Source of the DNA: Pseudoalteromonas byunsanensis
Lineage (GTDB): Bacteria > Pseudomonadota > Gammaproteobacteria > Enterobacterales > Alteromonadaceae
Reading direction: 5' to 3'
Assembly: GCF_001854475.1 (NCBI RefSeq)
Contig: NZ_MNAN01000009.1
Location: forward strand, 62,001-126,000
DNA: 64,000 nucleotides
Made by a program: the position numbers and the translations under genes. Below are positions 1-8,980 of the stretch, piece after piece. Under the pieces are notes generated by a model. The model ran no database searches, was not told the origin of the DNA, and was given only the letters and a program-made list of their open reading frames with translations. Position 1 is the first letter of the stretch. Every line of letters begins with the position of its first letter.

Positions 1-1616
1 TCCGGACGCCACACATCACCTGACTCATCGGTTACTTGTAGTGGCCCATCTTCCACTAGCGTTCCCAAATTGTACTTTTCCTGCTCCAATGCCGTTAAAT
101 AAACCGCAGGTTTCACTAAAGAGCCAATGTTACGCTTGGTATCCAAAACACGATTAAAGCCACTAAAGCGCATATCTCTTCCCGCGACAAGCGCTGAAAC
201 GCCGCCTTTTTCAACGTTGACCGAGATCATGGCCGTTTCTAGCTTCGTAGTGTCAAACCGCCTTTCAAGATATGGTAGCCCCTGCTCCACTGCATTTTCC
301 ATAGCGGTTTGTTTTTGCAGATCAAAATAAGTGAAGATACGCACGCCCGCATTGATTATTTCTTGGTTGGTTAGCAAGCTCTTAAGCTCCCTGTCTACCA
401 ACTCTAAATAACCCGGATAGCTCTGCTGGCGGCTCTTGTCCAAAGGTTGAATTTTTATTGGACGTACCAAAGCCTGACGCAGTTCATTGGGTGAAATATA
501 ACCTTGTTCAGCAAGCAGGCGTAACACTAGGTCACGGCGCTCTCGAACACGCTCAGGGTAGCGTCTAGGGTTATAATACGAAGGCCCTTTGACAATGGCT
601 ACCAACATAGCTATTTGGTCAAATTCCAATTCATCTACTGGCTTTGCAAAATAAAACTCCGCCGCCAGTCCCATACCATGAACCCCTTGATTATAAGCCT
701 GACCCATAAATACTTCGTTAAGATAAGCTTCTAAAATCTCATCTTTGCTATATCGATAATCCAATATCAAAGCAATAAAAGCTTCATTCACTTTTCGAAT
801 TAGCGAGCGCTCACGGCTTAAGTAAAAATTTTTCGCCAATTGCTGTGTCAGCGTACTTCCGCCTTGCACCGTGCGCCCAGCTTTTAGGTTGGTATACAAT
901 GCCCGTAAAATTGACCATGCGGATACGCCATGGTGATCGTAGAATTCTCGATCTTCAACCACCAGCAAAGCTTGCTTAAGAATGTTTGGGAATTTTTCAA
1001 GAGGTAGGAATTCCCGGTCTTGTTTTGATTCATTGCCTATTCGAGCTATTTGCACAGGCTCCAAACGAGCCTGTTCAATGCGTCGTCCATCTTTATCTAC
1101 AATACTTGCAAGGCGTTTTCCAGCAAAGTTAAGGGTAAAGATCTGACCGTCTTCGATGCCGTTATAAAACTCAAATGATCGACGATAGATTTTTATGGTA
1201 CGTCCTTGCACAATGTACTGACCTGTACGACTAAGTTGGTTTACGTGTGAGTAGTTGAGACGTTTTAGCTCCCAAATCACTTCTTGTTCAGACAAAAACT
1301 GTTCTGGATAAAAATTCATGGCACGAGCATACACCTGAACAGGCAATTGCCATTTACTACCCTCAAACTGCCGAGTAATTTTTGAATCCAGATAAATAAT
1401 ATAAAAACTAACTAAAACCAATATGGCCAAAGTGCCTTTCCACAAGAAACGCCAGCAGGCTTTTAGCGTACGTTGTTTAAAGCGGCTCAATGAGGAGCTT
1501 GGCTGCGTTTGCTTAGCTTTACGTTTGCTATTTTTTGCGCGTGAGGATTTATTAGCTGTGGTACGTGTGGTTTTTTTGCTTGTTTTCGCTGTGTTGTTAT
1601 TATTTTTATCTACCAT
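1..1616 (-). CDS. mrcB: Penicillin-binding protein 1B, 3' end outside window
   Basis: Bifunctional class A PBP that polymerises and cross-links peptidoglycan in the periplasm. About 538 codons are visible, starting at the ATG at 1616; the C-terminal part lies before base 1. The N-terminus is a basic cytoplasmic tail rich in Lys, Thr and Ser, then one membrane anchor near residues 65-80. The UB2H-like region follows, then the GT51 glycosyltransferase with its catalytic motif EDREFYDHHG near residues 219-228 and GGSTLTQQ near 251. The transpeptidase domain starts near residue 450, and its visible part ends before the SxxK serine. The order UB2H-GT51-transpeptidase with a charged cytoplasmic tail favours PBP1B over PBP1A. 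No regulatory signal stands out. Function is well supported; only the truncation by the window limits the call. Confidence 0.95.
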   Translation of the reverse strand, partial: MVDKNNNNTAKTSKKTTRTTANKSSRAKNSKRKAKQTQPSSSLSRFKQRTLKACWRFLWKGTLAILVLVSFYIIYLDSKITRQFEGSKWQLPVQVYARAMNFYPEQFLSEQEVIWELKRLNYSHVNQLSRTGQYIVQGRTIKIYRRSFEFYNGIEDGQIFTLNFAGKRLASIVDKDGRRIEQARLEPVQIARIGNESKQDREFLPLEKFPNILKQALLVVEDREFYDHHGVSAWSILRALYTNLKAGRTVQGGSTLTQQLAKNFYLSRERSLIRKVNEAFIALILDYRYSKDEILEAYLNEVFMGQAYNQGVHGMGLAAEFYFAKPVDELEFDQIAMLVAIVKGPSYYNPRRYPERVRERRDLVLRLLAEQGYISPNELRQALVRPIKIQPLDKSRQQSYPGYLELVDRELKSLLTNQEIINAGVRIFTYFDLQKQTAMENAVEQGLPYLERRFDTTKLETAMISVNVEKGGVSALVAGRDMRFSGFNRVLDTKRNIGSLVKPAVYLTALEQEKYNLGTLVEDGPLQVTDESGDVWRP

Positions 1617-1690
1617 ACCACTTATATAAACTTCAAAATCAAATATGCCAGAGCATAGAGTACCTTAGATTAACCAAGCCTGAAAGAGAG

Positions 1691-1712
1691 AACGGGCCAC
1701 AATGGGCCCGTT
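1691..1712 (-). terminator. Stem-loop after amtB
   Basis: An 8-bp GC-rich inverted repeat (AACGGGCC/GGCCCGTT) with a 6-nt loop lies about 20 nt past the amtB stop. On the minus strand it is followed by a pyrimidine run rather than a pure T tract, so it is a moderate terminator candidate for glnK-amtB. Confidence 0.6.
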
Positions 1713-1732
1713 CGACGTGATAGATATTGAAA

Positions 1733-2965
1733 TTAGCTATTACCGCGCACAGATACAAACTCAGGGTATGCGTCGATACCACAATCGTGCTGGTCCATAC
1801 CGTTAATTTCTTCTTCCTCACCAACACGGATCCCCATGGTATTTTTCAACAGCGCCCACACTAAGTAAGACACAATAAATACAAAGCCAAGAATACAGAC
1901 CAAACCGATAAACTGATTCACAAAAGTTGCATCACCGTTTGATAATGGCACTAGCATTACACCTAACATGCCACATGTTCCGTGTACAGAAATCGCCCCC
2001 ACAGGATCATCTATTTTCGCTTTATCTAAAAATACGATACTAAACACAACCAATGAACCACCTAGGGCACCTAGTAGACAAGCCAATAATGGTGTAGGAG
2101 ACGCAGGCTCTGCTGTGATCACCACAAGACCTGCCAGTGCACCATTGAGTACCATGGTTAAATCAGCTTTACCCCATAATGCTTTACACACTAATAAAGC
2201 AGCAATTGCACCCGTTGCAGCAGCAGCATTGGTATTGAGTAATATTTGACTAACTGCAACTGCATTCGCTTTGTCAGCCAAGAACAATTGCGACCCCCCA
2301 TTAAAACCAAACCACCCCATCCAAAGAATGAAAGTGCCTAATGTTGCCAACGGCATGTTAGAGCCTGGAATTGGGTAGATTTCTCCATTTTTACCGTATT
2401 TACCTTTACGCGCCCCCAGTAGCAACACGCCCGCCAAAGCAGCTGCAGCACCGGCGCCATGCACAATTGCTGATCCAGCAAAATCTACAAAGCCAAGCTT
2501 AGATAAGAAGCCTCCGCCCCATGTCCAGTACCCTTCAATTGGATAAATGAAACCAGTTAATACCACGGTAAATGCTAAAAACGCCCATAATTTCATGCGC
2601 TCAGCAACAGCCCCTGAAACAATCGACATTGCTGTGGCAACAAAGACTACTTGGAAGAAAAAGTCAGACTCAAGAGCGTGATCTGCATCGGTTGACGCTT
2701 CACCTATCAACGCACCGAAGCTTGGAACTATCCCGCCTTCTGTATTACCAACATACATAATGTTGTAACCCACTAGTAAAAACATGGTACAAGCTATGGC
2801 ATAAAGCGTAATATTCTTGGTCAGTATCTCAGTGGTATTTTTTGAGCGAACGAGTCCTGCCTCTAGCATGGCAAAACCTGCAGCCATCCACATCACCAGC
2901 ACACCTGAAATTAAAAAGTAAAATGTATTCAAAGAGAATTTTAGTTCTATAATTGCGTTTTCCAT
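1733..2965 (-). CDS. amtB: Ammonium transporter AmtB
   Basis: Inner-membrane Amt/Rh channel that conducts ammonium/ammonia. The 410 residues and eleven or so hydrophobic segments fit the family. The signature AGFAMLEAGLVRSKN is near residue 30. The two pore histidines are visible in IVHGAGAA (about residue 169) and ISVHGTCGM (about residue 328). The N-terminus carries no obvious cleavable signal. The gene starts 10 bp after glnK, so the two are co-transcribed, and the PII protein GlnK is expected to plug the channel when nitrogen is plentiful. Regulation is through the sigma-54/NtrC region upstream of glnK. The start ATG at 2965 has a purine-rich AAGGGG about 8 nt upstream. Confidence 0.97.
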   Translation of the reverse strand: MENAIIELKFSLNTFYFLISGVLVMWMAAGFAMLEAGLVRSKNTTEILTKNITLYAIACTMFLLVGYNIMYVGNTEGGIVPSFGALIGEASTDADHALESDFFFQVVFVATAMSIVSGAVAERMKLWAFLAFTVVLTGFIYPIEGYWTWGGGFLSKLGFVDFAGSAIVHGAGAAAALAGVLLLGARKGKYGKNGEIYPIPGSNMPLATLGTFILWMGWFGFNGGSQLFLADKANAVAVSQILLNTNAAAATGAIAALLVCKALWGKADLTMVLNGALAGLVVITAEPASPTPLLACLLGALGGSLVVFSIVFLDKAKIDDPVGAISVHGTCGMLGVMLVPLSNGDATFVNQFIGLVCILGFVFIVSYLVWALLKNTMGIRVGEEEEINGMDQHDCGIDAYPEFVSVRGNS

Positions 2966-2975
2966 CTTCGGCCCC

Positions 2976-3314
2976 TTAAATCGCGTCTTCGTCTAATTCG
3001 CCGGTACGGATCCGCACGATTTGGTCTAAGTCATATACAAATATTTTACCGTCACCAATTTTTCCGGTGCTGGCAGCTTTAGTCAGCGTATCTACAACAC
3101 GCTGTGTATTTTCACTACGAGTTGCTATCTCTAGCTTTATTTTTGGAATAAAATCGACTTGATATTCAGCGCCACGATACAGTTCTGTATGGCCTCGTTG
3201 ACGGCCAAAGCCCTTTACATCAACAACGGTCATCCCCTCTACGCCTAAATCAGCCAGCGCTTCACGAACTTCATCCAATTTAAATGGTTTTATTATTGCA
3301 CTTATCATTTTCAT
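2976..3314 (-). CDS. glnK: Nitrogen regulatory protein PII
   Basis: Small trimeric PII signalling protein that senses 2-oxoglutarate, ATP/ADP and, by uridylylation, glutamine. The length of 112 residues is exact for the family. The N-terminus [20 protein letters not shown] is typical. The T-loop with the uridylylated tyrosine is seen as ELYRGAEY around residues 46-53, and the C-terminal signature is [10 protein letters not shown]. Being directly upstream of amtB makes this the GlnK-type paralogue, which blocks AmtB, rather than GlnB. A strong GGGGA ribosome site lies 7 nt before the ATG. Expression should depend on NtrC and RpoN, because a sigma-54 promoter and two NtrC-like sites precede it. 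Confidence 0.96.
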   Translation of the reverse strand: MKMISAIIKPFKLDEVREALADLGVEGMTVVDVKGFGRQRGHTELYRGAEYQVDFIPKIKLEIATRSENTQRVVDTLTKAASTGKIGDGKIFVYDLDQIVRIRTGELDEDAI

Positions 3315-3357
3315 TGTTGGTCCCCTTAGGACAGGTTTATCCTGTTTGCAAAGTTAA

Positions 3358-3373
3358 TCCAACCTTCGTGCCA
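3358..3373 (-). promoter_or_regulatory. Sigma-54 (-24/-12) promoter of glnK-amtB
   Basis: Read on the minus strand the element is TGGCACG-N4-TTGGA. It matches the RpoN consensus TGGCACG-N4-TTGC(A/T) except that the -12 GC is GG. Its orientation and distance, with a predicted start near 3347 and about 33 nt before the glnK ATG, fit a functional promoter. Confidence 0.85.
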
Positions 3374-3437
3374 TAAAGTTAAACCTATTAATTTCAAATA
3401 ATTAGGTGATTGCACTGATGCTTTTTAGTATAATTTC

Positions 3438-3453
3438 GCACCAACCAGGTGCA
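3438..3453. promoter_or_regulatory. NtrC-type enhancer site 1
   Basis: GCACCA-ACCA-GGTGCA is a perfect 6-bp dyad with a 4-bp spacer. It is nearly identical to the NtrC sites known upstream of enterobacterial glnA. It sits about 98 bp upstream of the predicted sigma-54 start of glnK. Confidence 0.82.
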
Positions 3454-3467
3454 ATATTGCACACCAT

Positions 3468-3483
3468 GCTCATTACTGGTGCA
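3468..3483. promoter_or_regulatory. NtrC-type enhancer site 2
   Basis: GCTCAT-TACT-GGTGCA keeps one perfect half-site and a degenerate partner. Its centre is 30 bp (about three helical turns) from site 1, which would put two NtrC dimers on the same DNA face, as in paired enhancers. Confidence 0.65.
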
Positions 3484-3659
3484 GATGTTAAGATATAGCT
3501 GCTAGAGCTCGCCTGCTATCTGTAGAGCGTGCATAATGAGCATTGGGTCGCGGTCTGAGCTTACCAACCGTCCCGCTATTAGGGGCGTTCGACTCATACC
3601 CTTTGAAAATTGAAATAAAAGCAATTTAAATGTTAAAAACTTATCGTCCGGGGAAAAAA

Positions 3660-5168
3660 ATGAACTTAACCAAACTGCTGGTTGTGTGCACCTTAGTTTT
3701 AAGCTTTGGTAGTAACGCAGTTGAGCATCAACGCAAAATTGATATTGATAGTAAAGTCATCACAAACCATAAAACCACCATTAACGGTGAGCGTATTAAC
3801 TACAGCGTCGCTTCTGGCACACAGCCTGTTTGGGATGAGCAAGGTGAAGCTGTTGCAACCTTATATTACAACTACTACACAAAAGACAAAGTAGACGATT
3901 TAAGTAAACGCCCACTGCTTATTTCATTCAATGGCGGACCAGGCTCAGCCTCCGTGTGGATGCATATTGCCTACACAGGTCCTCGTGTTTTAAAAATTGA
4001 TGACGAAGGATATCCAGTTCAACCCTATGGCATGAAAGACAATCCATATTCGGTACTCGATGTTGCTGATATTGTCTTTGTTAACCCTGTCAACACGGGG
4101 TATTCTCGCGTATTACCTGACAAAGAAGGCAAAATGCCAAGTAAAGAAGAACAGCAAAAACAGTTCTTTGGCGTTAACGCAGACATTAAATATCTTGCTA
4201 GCTGGATCAACACCTTCGTCACTCGCAACAATCGCTCACTATCGCCAAAGTTTTTGATTGGTGAAAGCTATGGTACAACACGCGTATCTGGTCTTGCCAA
4301 AGAATTACAGTCAGCACATTGGTGGTTCTTAAATGGGGTTGTTTTAGTTTCTCCTACTGATATTGGTATTAACCGTGACGGCCCTGTGAAGGCGGCAAAT
4401 CGTTTACCTTACTTTGCTGCAACTGCTTGGCATCACAAAGTTTTACCTACAAAGTTACAACAAAAAGACTTACCTGAGGTATTAGCAGAAGTAGAAGCGT
4501 TCACATTAAATCAATATTTGCCAGCACTGGCAAAAGGGGCGTTTATTTCCGCACAAGACAAACAAGCTATTGCCGAGCGTGTATCACTGTATAGCGGTCT
4601 ATCTAAACAGTTTGTATTACAAAATAATCTGGATATTAGCGATGATGCTTTTTGGAAAGAGTTACTACGAGATCAAGGCTACATCTTAGGTCGTCTAGAT
4701 TCTCGTTACTTGGGTATCGACAAACGTGATGCAGGTGATTCTCCTGATTACTTCCCTGAGTTGAGTGCTTGGTTGCACGCCTTTACCCCATCAATCAACC
4801 ACTATATTCGTGAAGAACTTAACTACAAAACCGATGTGCAATACAACATGCTAGCGAATGTTCATCCTTGGGATCGCAGCAACAACACCACAGGCGAACA
4901 ACTACGCCAAGCCATGGCTGAAAACCCATATCTTAATGTGTTATTTCAAGCTGGTTACTATGATGGTGCAACCAACTACTTTGATGCCAAGTACACCATG
5001 TGGCAACTAGACCCAAGCGGCAAGATGCGCGACCGTTTAAGCTTTAAAGGCTATCGCTCAGGACACATGATGTACCTTAGACATGAAGACCTTAAAGCCT
5101 CAAACGATGATTTACGCGAATTTATTGTTGAGTCATTAAAGAGCCAAACTCGCTCAGCTAAATACTAA
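3660..5168 (+). CDS. Periplasmic S10-family serine carboxypeptidase-like protein
   Basis: Alpha/beta-hydrolase peptidase of family S10, predicted to act on peptides in the periplasm. I chose the ATG at 3660 over the one at 3630. It follows a GGGGA ribosome site and yields a clean signal peptide (MNLTKLLVVCTLVLSFGSNA), giving 502 residues. The oxyanion motif NGGPGSASVW is near residue 90 and the nucleophile motif IGESYGTTR near 200. The acid residue is in GYYDGATNYF near 434 and the histidine in YRSGHMMYLR near 467, so the catalytic triad is complete. It is a single-gene unit with a strong terminator behind it. Bacterial members are poorly characterised, so the substrate is unknown. Confidence 0.88.
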   Translation: MNLTKLLVVCTLVLSFGSNAVEHQRKIDIDSKVITNHKTTINGERINYSVASGTQPVWDEQGEAVATLYYNYYTKDKVDDLSKRPLLISFNGGPGSASVWMHIAYTGPRVLKIDDEGYPVQPYGMKDNPYSVLDVADIVFVNPVNTGYSRVLPDKEGKMPSKEEQQKQFFGVNADIKYLASWINTFVTRNNRSLSPKFLIGESYGTTRVSGLAKELQSAHWWFLNGVVLVSPTDIGINRDGPVKAANRLPYFAATAWHHKVLPTKLQQKDLPEVLAEVEAFTLNQYLPALAKGAFISAQDKQAIAERVSLYSGLSKQFVLQNNLDISDDAFWKELLRDQGYILGRLDSRYLGIDKRDAGDSPDYFPELSAWLHAFTPSINHYIREELNYKTDVQYNMLANVHPWDRSNNTTGEQLRQAMAENPYLNVLFQAGYYDGATNYFDAKYTMWQLDPSGKMRDRLSFKGYRSGHMMYLRHEDLKASNDDLREFIVESLKSQTRSAKY

Positions 5169-5177
5169 TCACTCTTT

Positions 5178-5208
5178 GCGGGTAGCAAAAAGCTACCCGC
5201 CTGTTTTT
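5178..5208 (+). terminator. Rho-independent terminator after the S10 peptidase
   Basis: A perfect 9-bp stem GCGGGTAGC/GCTACCCGC with a 5-nt A loop is followed by CTGTTTTT. It lies 9 nt after the stop. Confidence 0.88.
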
Positions 5209-5286
5209 GATAAACTCACCTAACACATTGTGACTTGTCGGTTCGCTTGGTAGTATCGCCCTTTTAACATCTTTAGGGGCGTAAAG

Positions 5287-6099
5287 ATGCAAGGCACTTT
5301 AAGCAAGCTTAAGGCACAACTCACTCAACCAATTCAGTACCACCTTCCCATTGGTGATGAGTTAGTTAACTTAAATGACTATATAGGAAAGCAGTTCACG
5401 CTGACCCACACGGGTAATATTTTCTGCTGTAACTGCGGTAAAAAAACCAAGAAAAGTTATTCTCAAGGTCACTGTTTTGTCTGTATGAAAAAGCTGGCTA
5501 GTTGCGACATGTGTATCATGAAACCTGAAACTTGCCACTTTGATAAGGGTACCTGTCGAGAGCCTGAATGGGGTCAGCAGAATTGTATGATCCCTCACTA
5601 TGTGTACTTGGCCAATACCTCAGGGCTAAAAGTGGGTATCACTAGACACACGCAAATTCCTACTCGTTGGATAGATCAAGGCGCCACGCAAGCGCTGCCA
5701 CTTTTTAAAGTACAAACAAGGTTGCAATCGGGTCTTGTTGAAATCGCATTAGCTGAATTTATTGCAGACAAAACCAATTGGCGAAATATGCTCAAAGGTG
5801 TGAGCGATGAGATGGATTTAAAAGCAGCCGCTCAAGAATTAGTGCCTCAAATCCAAAGCAAGCTTGATGAACTGGCCGAGCTATTTGGCGCCACTGCAAT
5901 TGAGCGTTTAGACGAAGATGTGGTTGATTTGAGTTTCCCTGTTGAGCAGTTCCCAAGCAAAATTACTTCTTTTAACTTTGATAAAACCCCCGAAGTGACA
6001 GGTACATTGCAAGGCATAAAAGGCCAGTACCTGATCTTTGATACTGGCGTTATCAATATTCGCAAGTTCACCGCTTACGAAGTCGCCTTCTCAGCATGA
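5287..6099 (+). CDS. DUF2797 family zinc-ribbon-like protein
   Basis: A 270-residue cytoplasmic protein of a conserved gammaproteobacterial family whose function I do not know. The N-terminal third is cysteine-rich: CCNCGKK near residue 45, then CFVCMKK, CDMCIMKPETC and a further Cys pair. This pattern suggests bound zinc. A segment near residues 116-140 (YVYLANTSGLKVGITR, then RWIDQGA) resembles the GIY-YIG-type fold seen in small nuclease-like domains, but I see no full catalytic set. The gene stands alone on the plus strand and its 3' end overlaps the convergent GGDEF-EAL gene by 25 bp. The family assignment is from memory of the cysteine pattern and length. Confidence 0.8.
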   Translation: MQGTLSKLKAQLTQPIQYHLPIGDELVNLNDYIGKQFTLTHTGNIFCCNCGKKTKKSYSQGHCFVCMKKLASCDMCIMKPETCHFDKGTCREPEWGQQNCMIPHYVYLANTSGLKVGITRHTQIPTRWIDQGATQALPLFKVQTRLQSGLVEIALAEFIADKTNWRNMLKGVSDEMDLKAAAQELVPQIQSKLDELAELFGATAIERLDEDVVDLSFPVEQFPSKITSFNFDKTPEVTGTLQGIKGQYLIFDTGVINIRKFTAYEVAFSA

Positions 6100-8591
6100 T
6101 AAAAGCGCAGCCAATCGTCTGCACTTAAAGGTTTGCAAAACAGGTAACCCTGAACAATATTGCAGCCCAGTTTTTGTAAAAACTGGCGCTGCTCGCTCTT
6201 TTCAACTCCCTCAGCAACCACCTGTAGGTTAAGTGCTTTAGCCATTGCTATAATGGCACTAACGATTTCGCTATTGCCATATTCATCAGGAATTTTTGCC
6301 ACAAAGCTCGCATCTATTTTTAAAGTATCGATAGGCAGTTTGGTTAAGTAACTCAGCGCAGAATAACCGGTGCCAAAATCGTCCAAGGCAATTGAAACAC
6401 CTAAGCTTTTCAGCTTTTGTAACTCACTTTTCGCCTCGTGTAAATTGCTGATAAAACTACTTTCCGTGAGCTCCAACTCAATAAAACGACCATCTAAACA
6501 ATGTTTGCTCAAAGAGTTGGCAACCGTGATAGCCAAATCTCCCTGACATAAGTGCTGTGCAGACACATTAATTGCAATGCGCCTAATATCACTGCCTTGA
6601 CGACGCCACAGCGCCATGCTCTCACACGCTTTGTTGATCACCCATTGGTCCAGTTTGATGATAAGTCCCAGCTCTTCAGCAAGTGGAATAAACTGAGCCG
6701 GAGAGATCATACCCAGGTTTGGGTCATTCCAGCGCAGCAAACACTCAACACTGGATATTCGGCCACTGGCTAAGCATTGCAAAGGCTGAAAATACAGCTC
6801 AAATTCATCATGTTCAAGTGCATATTGAAAACGACTGAGCATAGACAAGCGCTCCAGTGAGCGAGCATTCATAGATGCCTTATATAACTGAAATGAGTTT
6901 CGGCCAATTTCTTTGGAGCGATACATAGCAACATCGGCGTGTTTTAATAGGGTTTCACTGTCTAAACCATCTTCAGGATAGACGGCAGCCCCAAGCGAAG
7001 CTGTAGCGGTGACACTCAGATCATTGAGTTCAAACGCCACACTTAATTGCGCAAGTATTTTATTGGCAAAATTTACCACATCGGAAATATGCTTCACTTC
7101 AGTGAGCAGTACAACAAATTCATCGCCCCCCAAACGCGCCAAGGTATCCCCCTCATTTAGCAGACCCTTAATGCGCTCACTCACCTGCACCAAAAGTTCA
7201 TCCCCGGCACTGTGCCCCAAACTGTCATTGACTTCTTTAAAGCGGTCAAGGTCGATAAACATCACTGCGAGTTTATGGTTGTCTCGGTGTGCTGAGGCCA
7301 ACGCCATGGACAAACGATCATAAAATAAGCGCCGATTTGGCAGCGCTGTTAACTCATCAAAATAGGCGAGCCGTGCTATCTTCTCCTCTGCATTTTTGCG
7401 CTCGGTAATATCACTGAATATCGCGGCATACAGCACTTCATCGCTATAAGGCTCGTTTATCGCAATGATGGTCAACCATTCAACGTATATTTCGCCGCTT
7501 TTCTTACGGTTACATATCTCCCCTTGCCACACACCGTTTTTTCTTAGCTCTCCCCACATTTGATCATAATAATCTTTACCATGAATACCCGAACTCAAGA
7601 TACTGGGGCTCTTGCCTATCACTTCATAATCTTGATATCCGGTGAGCTCACTGAACGCTGGGTTTATCTGTAAAATTTCACCATCTCCACGGGTGATCAT
7701 AATGCCATCTAAGGAGGCATCTATAATGCGATTAGCCAAATACAGATTTTTCTCTGACTTTTGCAACGCAAGATCACGCTGCACCAATACCTTTTCAAGC
7801 TCGCTACAGTAGGCTGTTTCAATTTCAGTGAGCACATTTTTCAATGGCAACAGGCCTATCACCTTGCCAGAGCATGGCTCCTTCACGACCAAGTGGCGAA
7901 TTGACTCAGCTGTCATCAACCGATAAGCATCAAATAAGCTGTCTTTTGGACTGACTTGTAACATAGGATATGTAGCAAGCTTCCAACAGGGTATCCGCCA
8001 ATCGGGGTTTAGCAGCATATATGCAATGTCACGTTGTGTGATAATGCCATACTCTGCCAACTCATGGTTATAGACCAAGACCGCAGTCATACGCTTAATA
8101 CGCATAACTTCAATCACTTTTGATACACAATCACTGGCCTTTAAAATCACAACATTACGATTATAGTGATCCTCAATTGGACGAAAATGCAAGTAATGAT
8201 CAAGCCCTTGATTACGCACGATGTCAGACAAAGAGACCACACCAATCGGAACCTGTTGCTGATCTTTTACCAGTAAATGCCGGATTCCCAACTGATGGAA
8301 TTTAATCGTGGCCTCACTAAGAGTTTTATCAATTTGGATATCATGTACAGGTGAAGTCATTGAGGACGCAATAGAAGCTTGAGCAAAGTCAGGGTCATTA
8401 AAGTTAAGTTTGACACAATCTGACTCCGTCCAAATTCCTACAATCTGTTGTTGCTCGGTGACAAAAATAGAGCTAACCCGACGCTTATGCATCATTTTGA
8501 CCGCCTCACAAAGCGGTGTTTGATGATCACATGACAATAATTGATTAGAAAAAATATCTTTGATTTGTAATTGACGGCTATCAGAGACCAT
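6075..8591 (-). CDS. CBS-PAS-GGDEF-EAL cyclic-di-GMP signalling protein
   Basis: Soluble 838-residue protein with both diguanylate cyclase and phosphodiesterase domains. Two pairs of CBS repeats occupy about residues 8-250 and probably sense a nucleotide. A PAS/PAC domain follows near 290-405. The GGDEF domain has an intact GGDEF motif near 487, but the inhibitory RxxD position reads NEGD, so product inhibition at the I-site is not expected. The EAL domain near 600-835 carries ECLLRW in place of EALLRW. It keeps ELTES, DDFGTGYSAL, KID, VAEGVE and QGYLF, so phosphodiesterase activity is plausible. No membrane segment is seen. I prefer the ATG at 8591, with GAGG 9 nt upstream, to the TTG at 8600. 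Which activity dominates cannot be read from sequence. Confidence 0.92.
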   Translation of the reverse strand: MVSDSRQLQIKDIFSNQLLSCDHQTPLCEAVKMMHKRRVSSIFVTEQQQIVGIWTESDCVKLNFNDPDFAQASIASSMTSPVHDIQIDKTLSEATIKFHQLGIRHLLVKDQQQVPIGVVSLSDIVRNQGLDHYLHFRPIEDHYNRNVVILKASDCVSKVIEVMRIKRMTAVLVYNHELAEYGIITQRDIAYMLLNPDWRIPCWKLATYPMLQVSPKDSLFDAYRLMTAESIRHLVVKEPCSGKVIGLLPLKNVLTEIETAYCSELEKVLVQRDLALQKSEKNLYLANRIIDASLDGIMITRGDGEILQINPAFSELTGYQDYEVIGKSPSILSSGIHGKDYYDQMWGELRKNGVWQGEICNRKKSGEIYVEWLTIIAINEPYSDEVLYAAIFSDITERKNAEEKIARLAYFDELTALPNRRLFYDRLSMALASAHRDNHKLAVMFIDLDRFKEVNDSLGHSAGDELLVQVSERIKGLLNEGDTLARLGGDEFVVLLTEVKHISDVVNFANKILAQLSVAFELNDLSVTATASLGAAVYPEDGLDSETLLKHADVAMYRSKEIGRNSFQLYKASMNARSLERLSMLSRFQYALEHDEFELYFQPLQCLASGRISSVECLLRWNDPNLGMISPAQFIPLAEELGLIIKLDQWVINKACESMALWRRQGSDIRRIAINVSAQHLCQGDLAITVANSLSKHCLDGRFIELELTESSFISNLHEAKSELQKLKSLGVSIALDDFGTGYSALSYLTKLPIDTLKIDASFVAKIPDEYGNSEIVSAIIAMAKALNLQVVAEGVEKSEQRQFLQKLGCNIVQGYLFCKPLSADDWLRFYHAEKATS

Positions 8592-8668
8592 GAAGCACAA
8601 CCTCGCATTTTAACTTGAATTGCAAGTATAATGCTGCTCACCTTTTATACTTTGATTGAGAACAAACA

Positions 8669-8980
8669 ATGCCAATAAAATATTACCCATTCTTGCTCTG
8701 TTTAGAAGAAAGTATTGAATTTATTGACACTGAAACGACGTTCGAACATGCGGTGTTTTATCTTACAGACACTCAAATGCAGCATGCTCTGTGTGTCTAT
8801 GAAAATGGTCAGTGCTATGATTTGCAAGGTAATAAAATGGAACTGCCGGGCTTAGCGTTACTCACTCAACACGTGCAGCAGGCGCTGCTTGATGATGGTC
8901 AGTGTTGTGTGCAAAAAATTACGCTTACAGATGTCAGGCAAGCATTTGCACTACTGAAATCAACTTTAAGCGTATCTTAG
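8669..8980 (+). CDS. Small conserved hypothetical protein
   Basis: A 103-residue soluble acidic protein, not firmly recognised. It may belong to the DUF4144 group known from Shewanella and Pseudoalteromonas, but that is from memory. The sequence starts MPIKYYPFLLC, is rich in Leu and Gln, and has four scattered cysteines without a metal-site pattern. It is divergent from the GGDEF-EAL gene (77 bp between start codons) and convergent with the HDAC-like gene, whose 3' end it overlaps by 4 bp. Clear codon structure and tight packing support it as a real gene. Confidence 0.72.
   Translation: MPIKYYPFLLCLEESIEFIDTETTFEHAVFYLTDTQMQHALCVYENGQCYDLQGNKMELPGLALLTQHVQQALLDDGQCCVQKITLTDVRQAFALLKSTLSVS

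Noticed and set aside
3541-3600. A tRNA-like stretch with GTTCGACTC resembling a T-arm and TTACCAACC resembling a reversed D-arm.
   Set aside because: The arms lie in inconsistent orientation and no acceptor or anticodon stem can be folded on either strand.
3315-3629. A riboswitch in the glnK leader.
   Set aside because: The predicted transcript leader is only about 33 nt, and the palindromes upstream match NtrC DNA sites.
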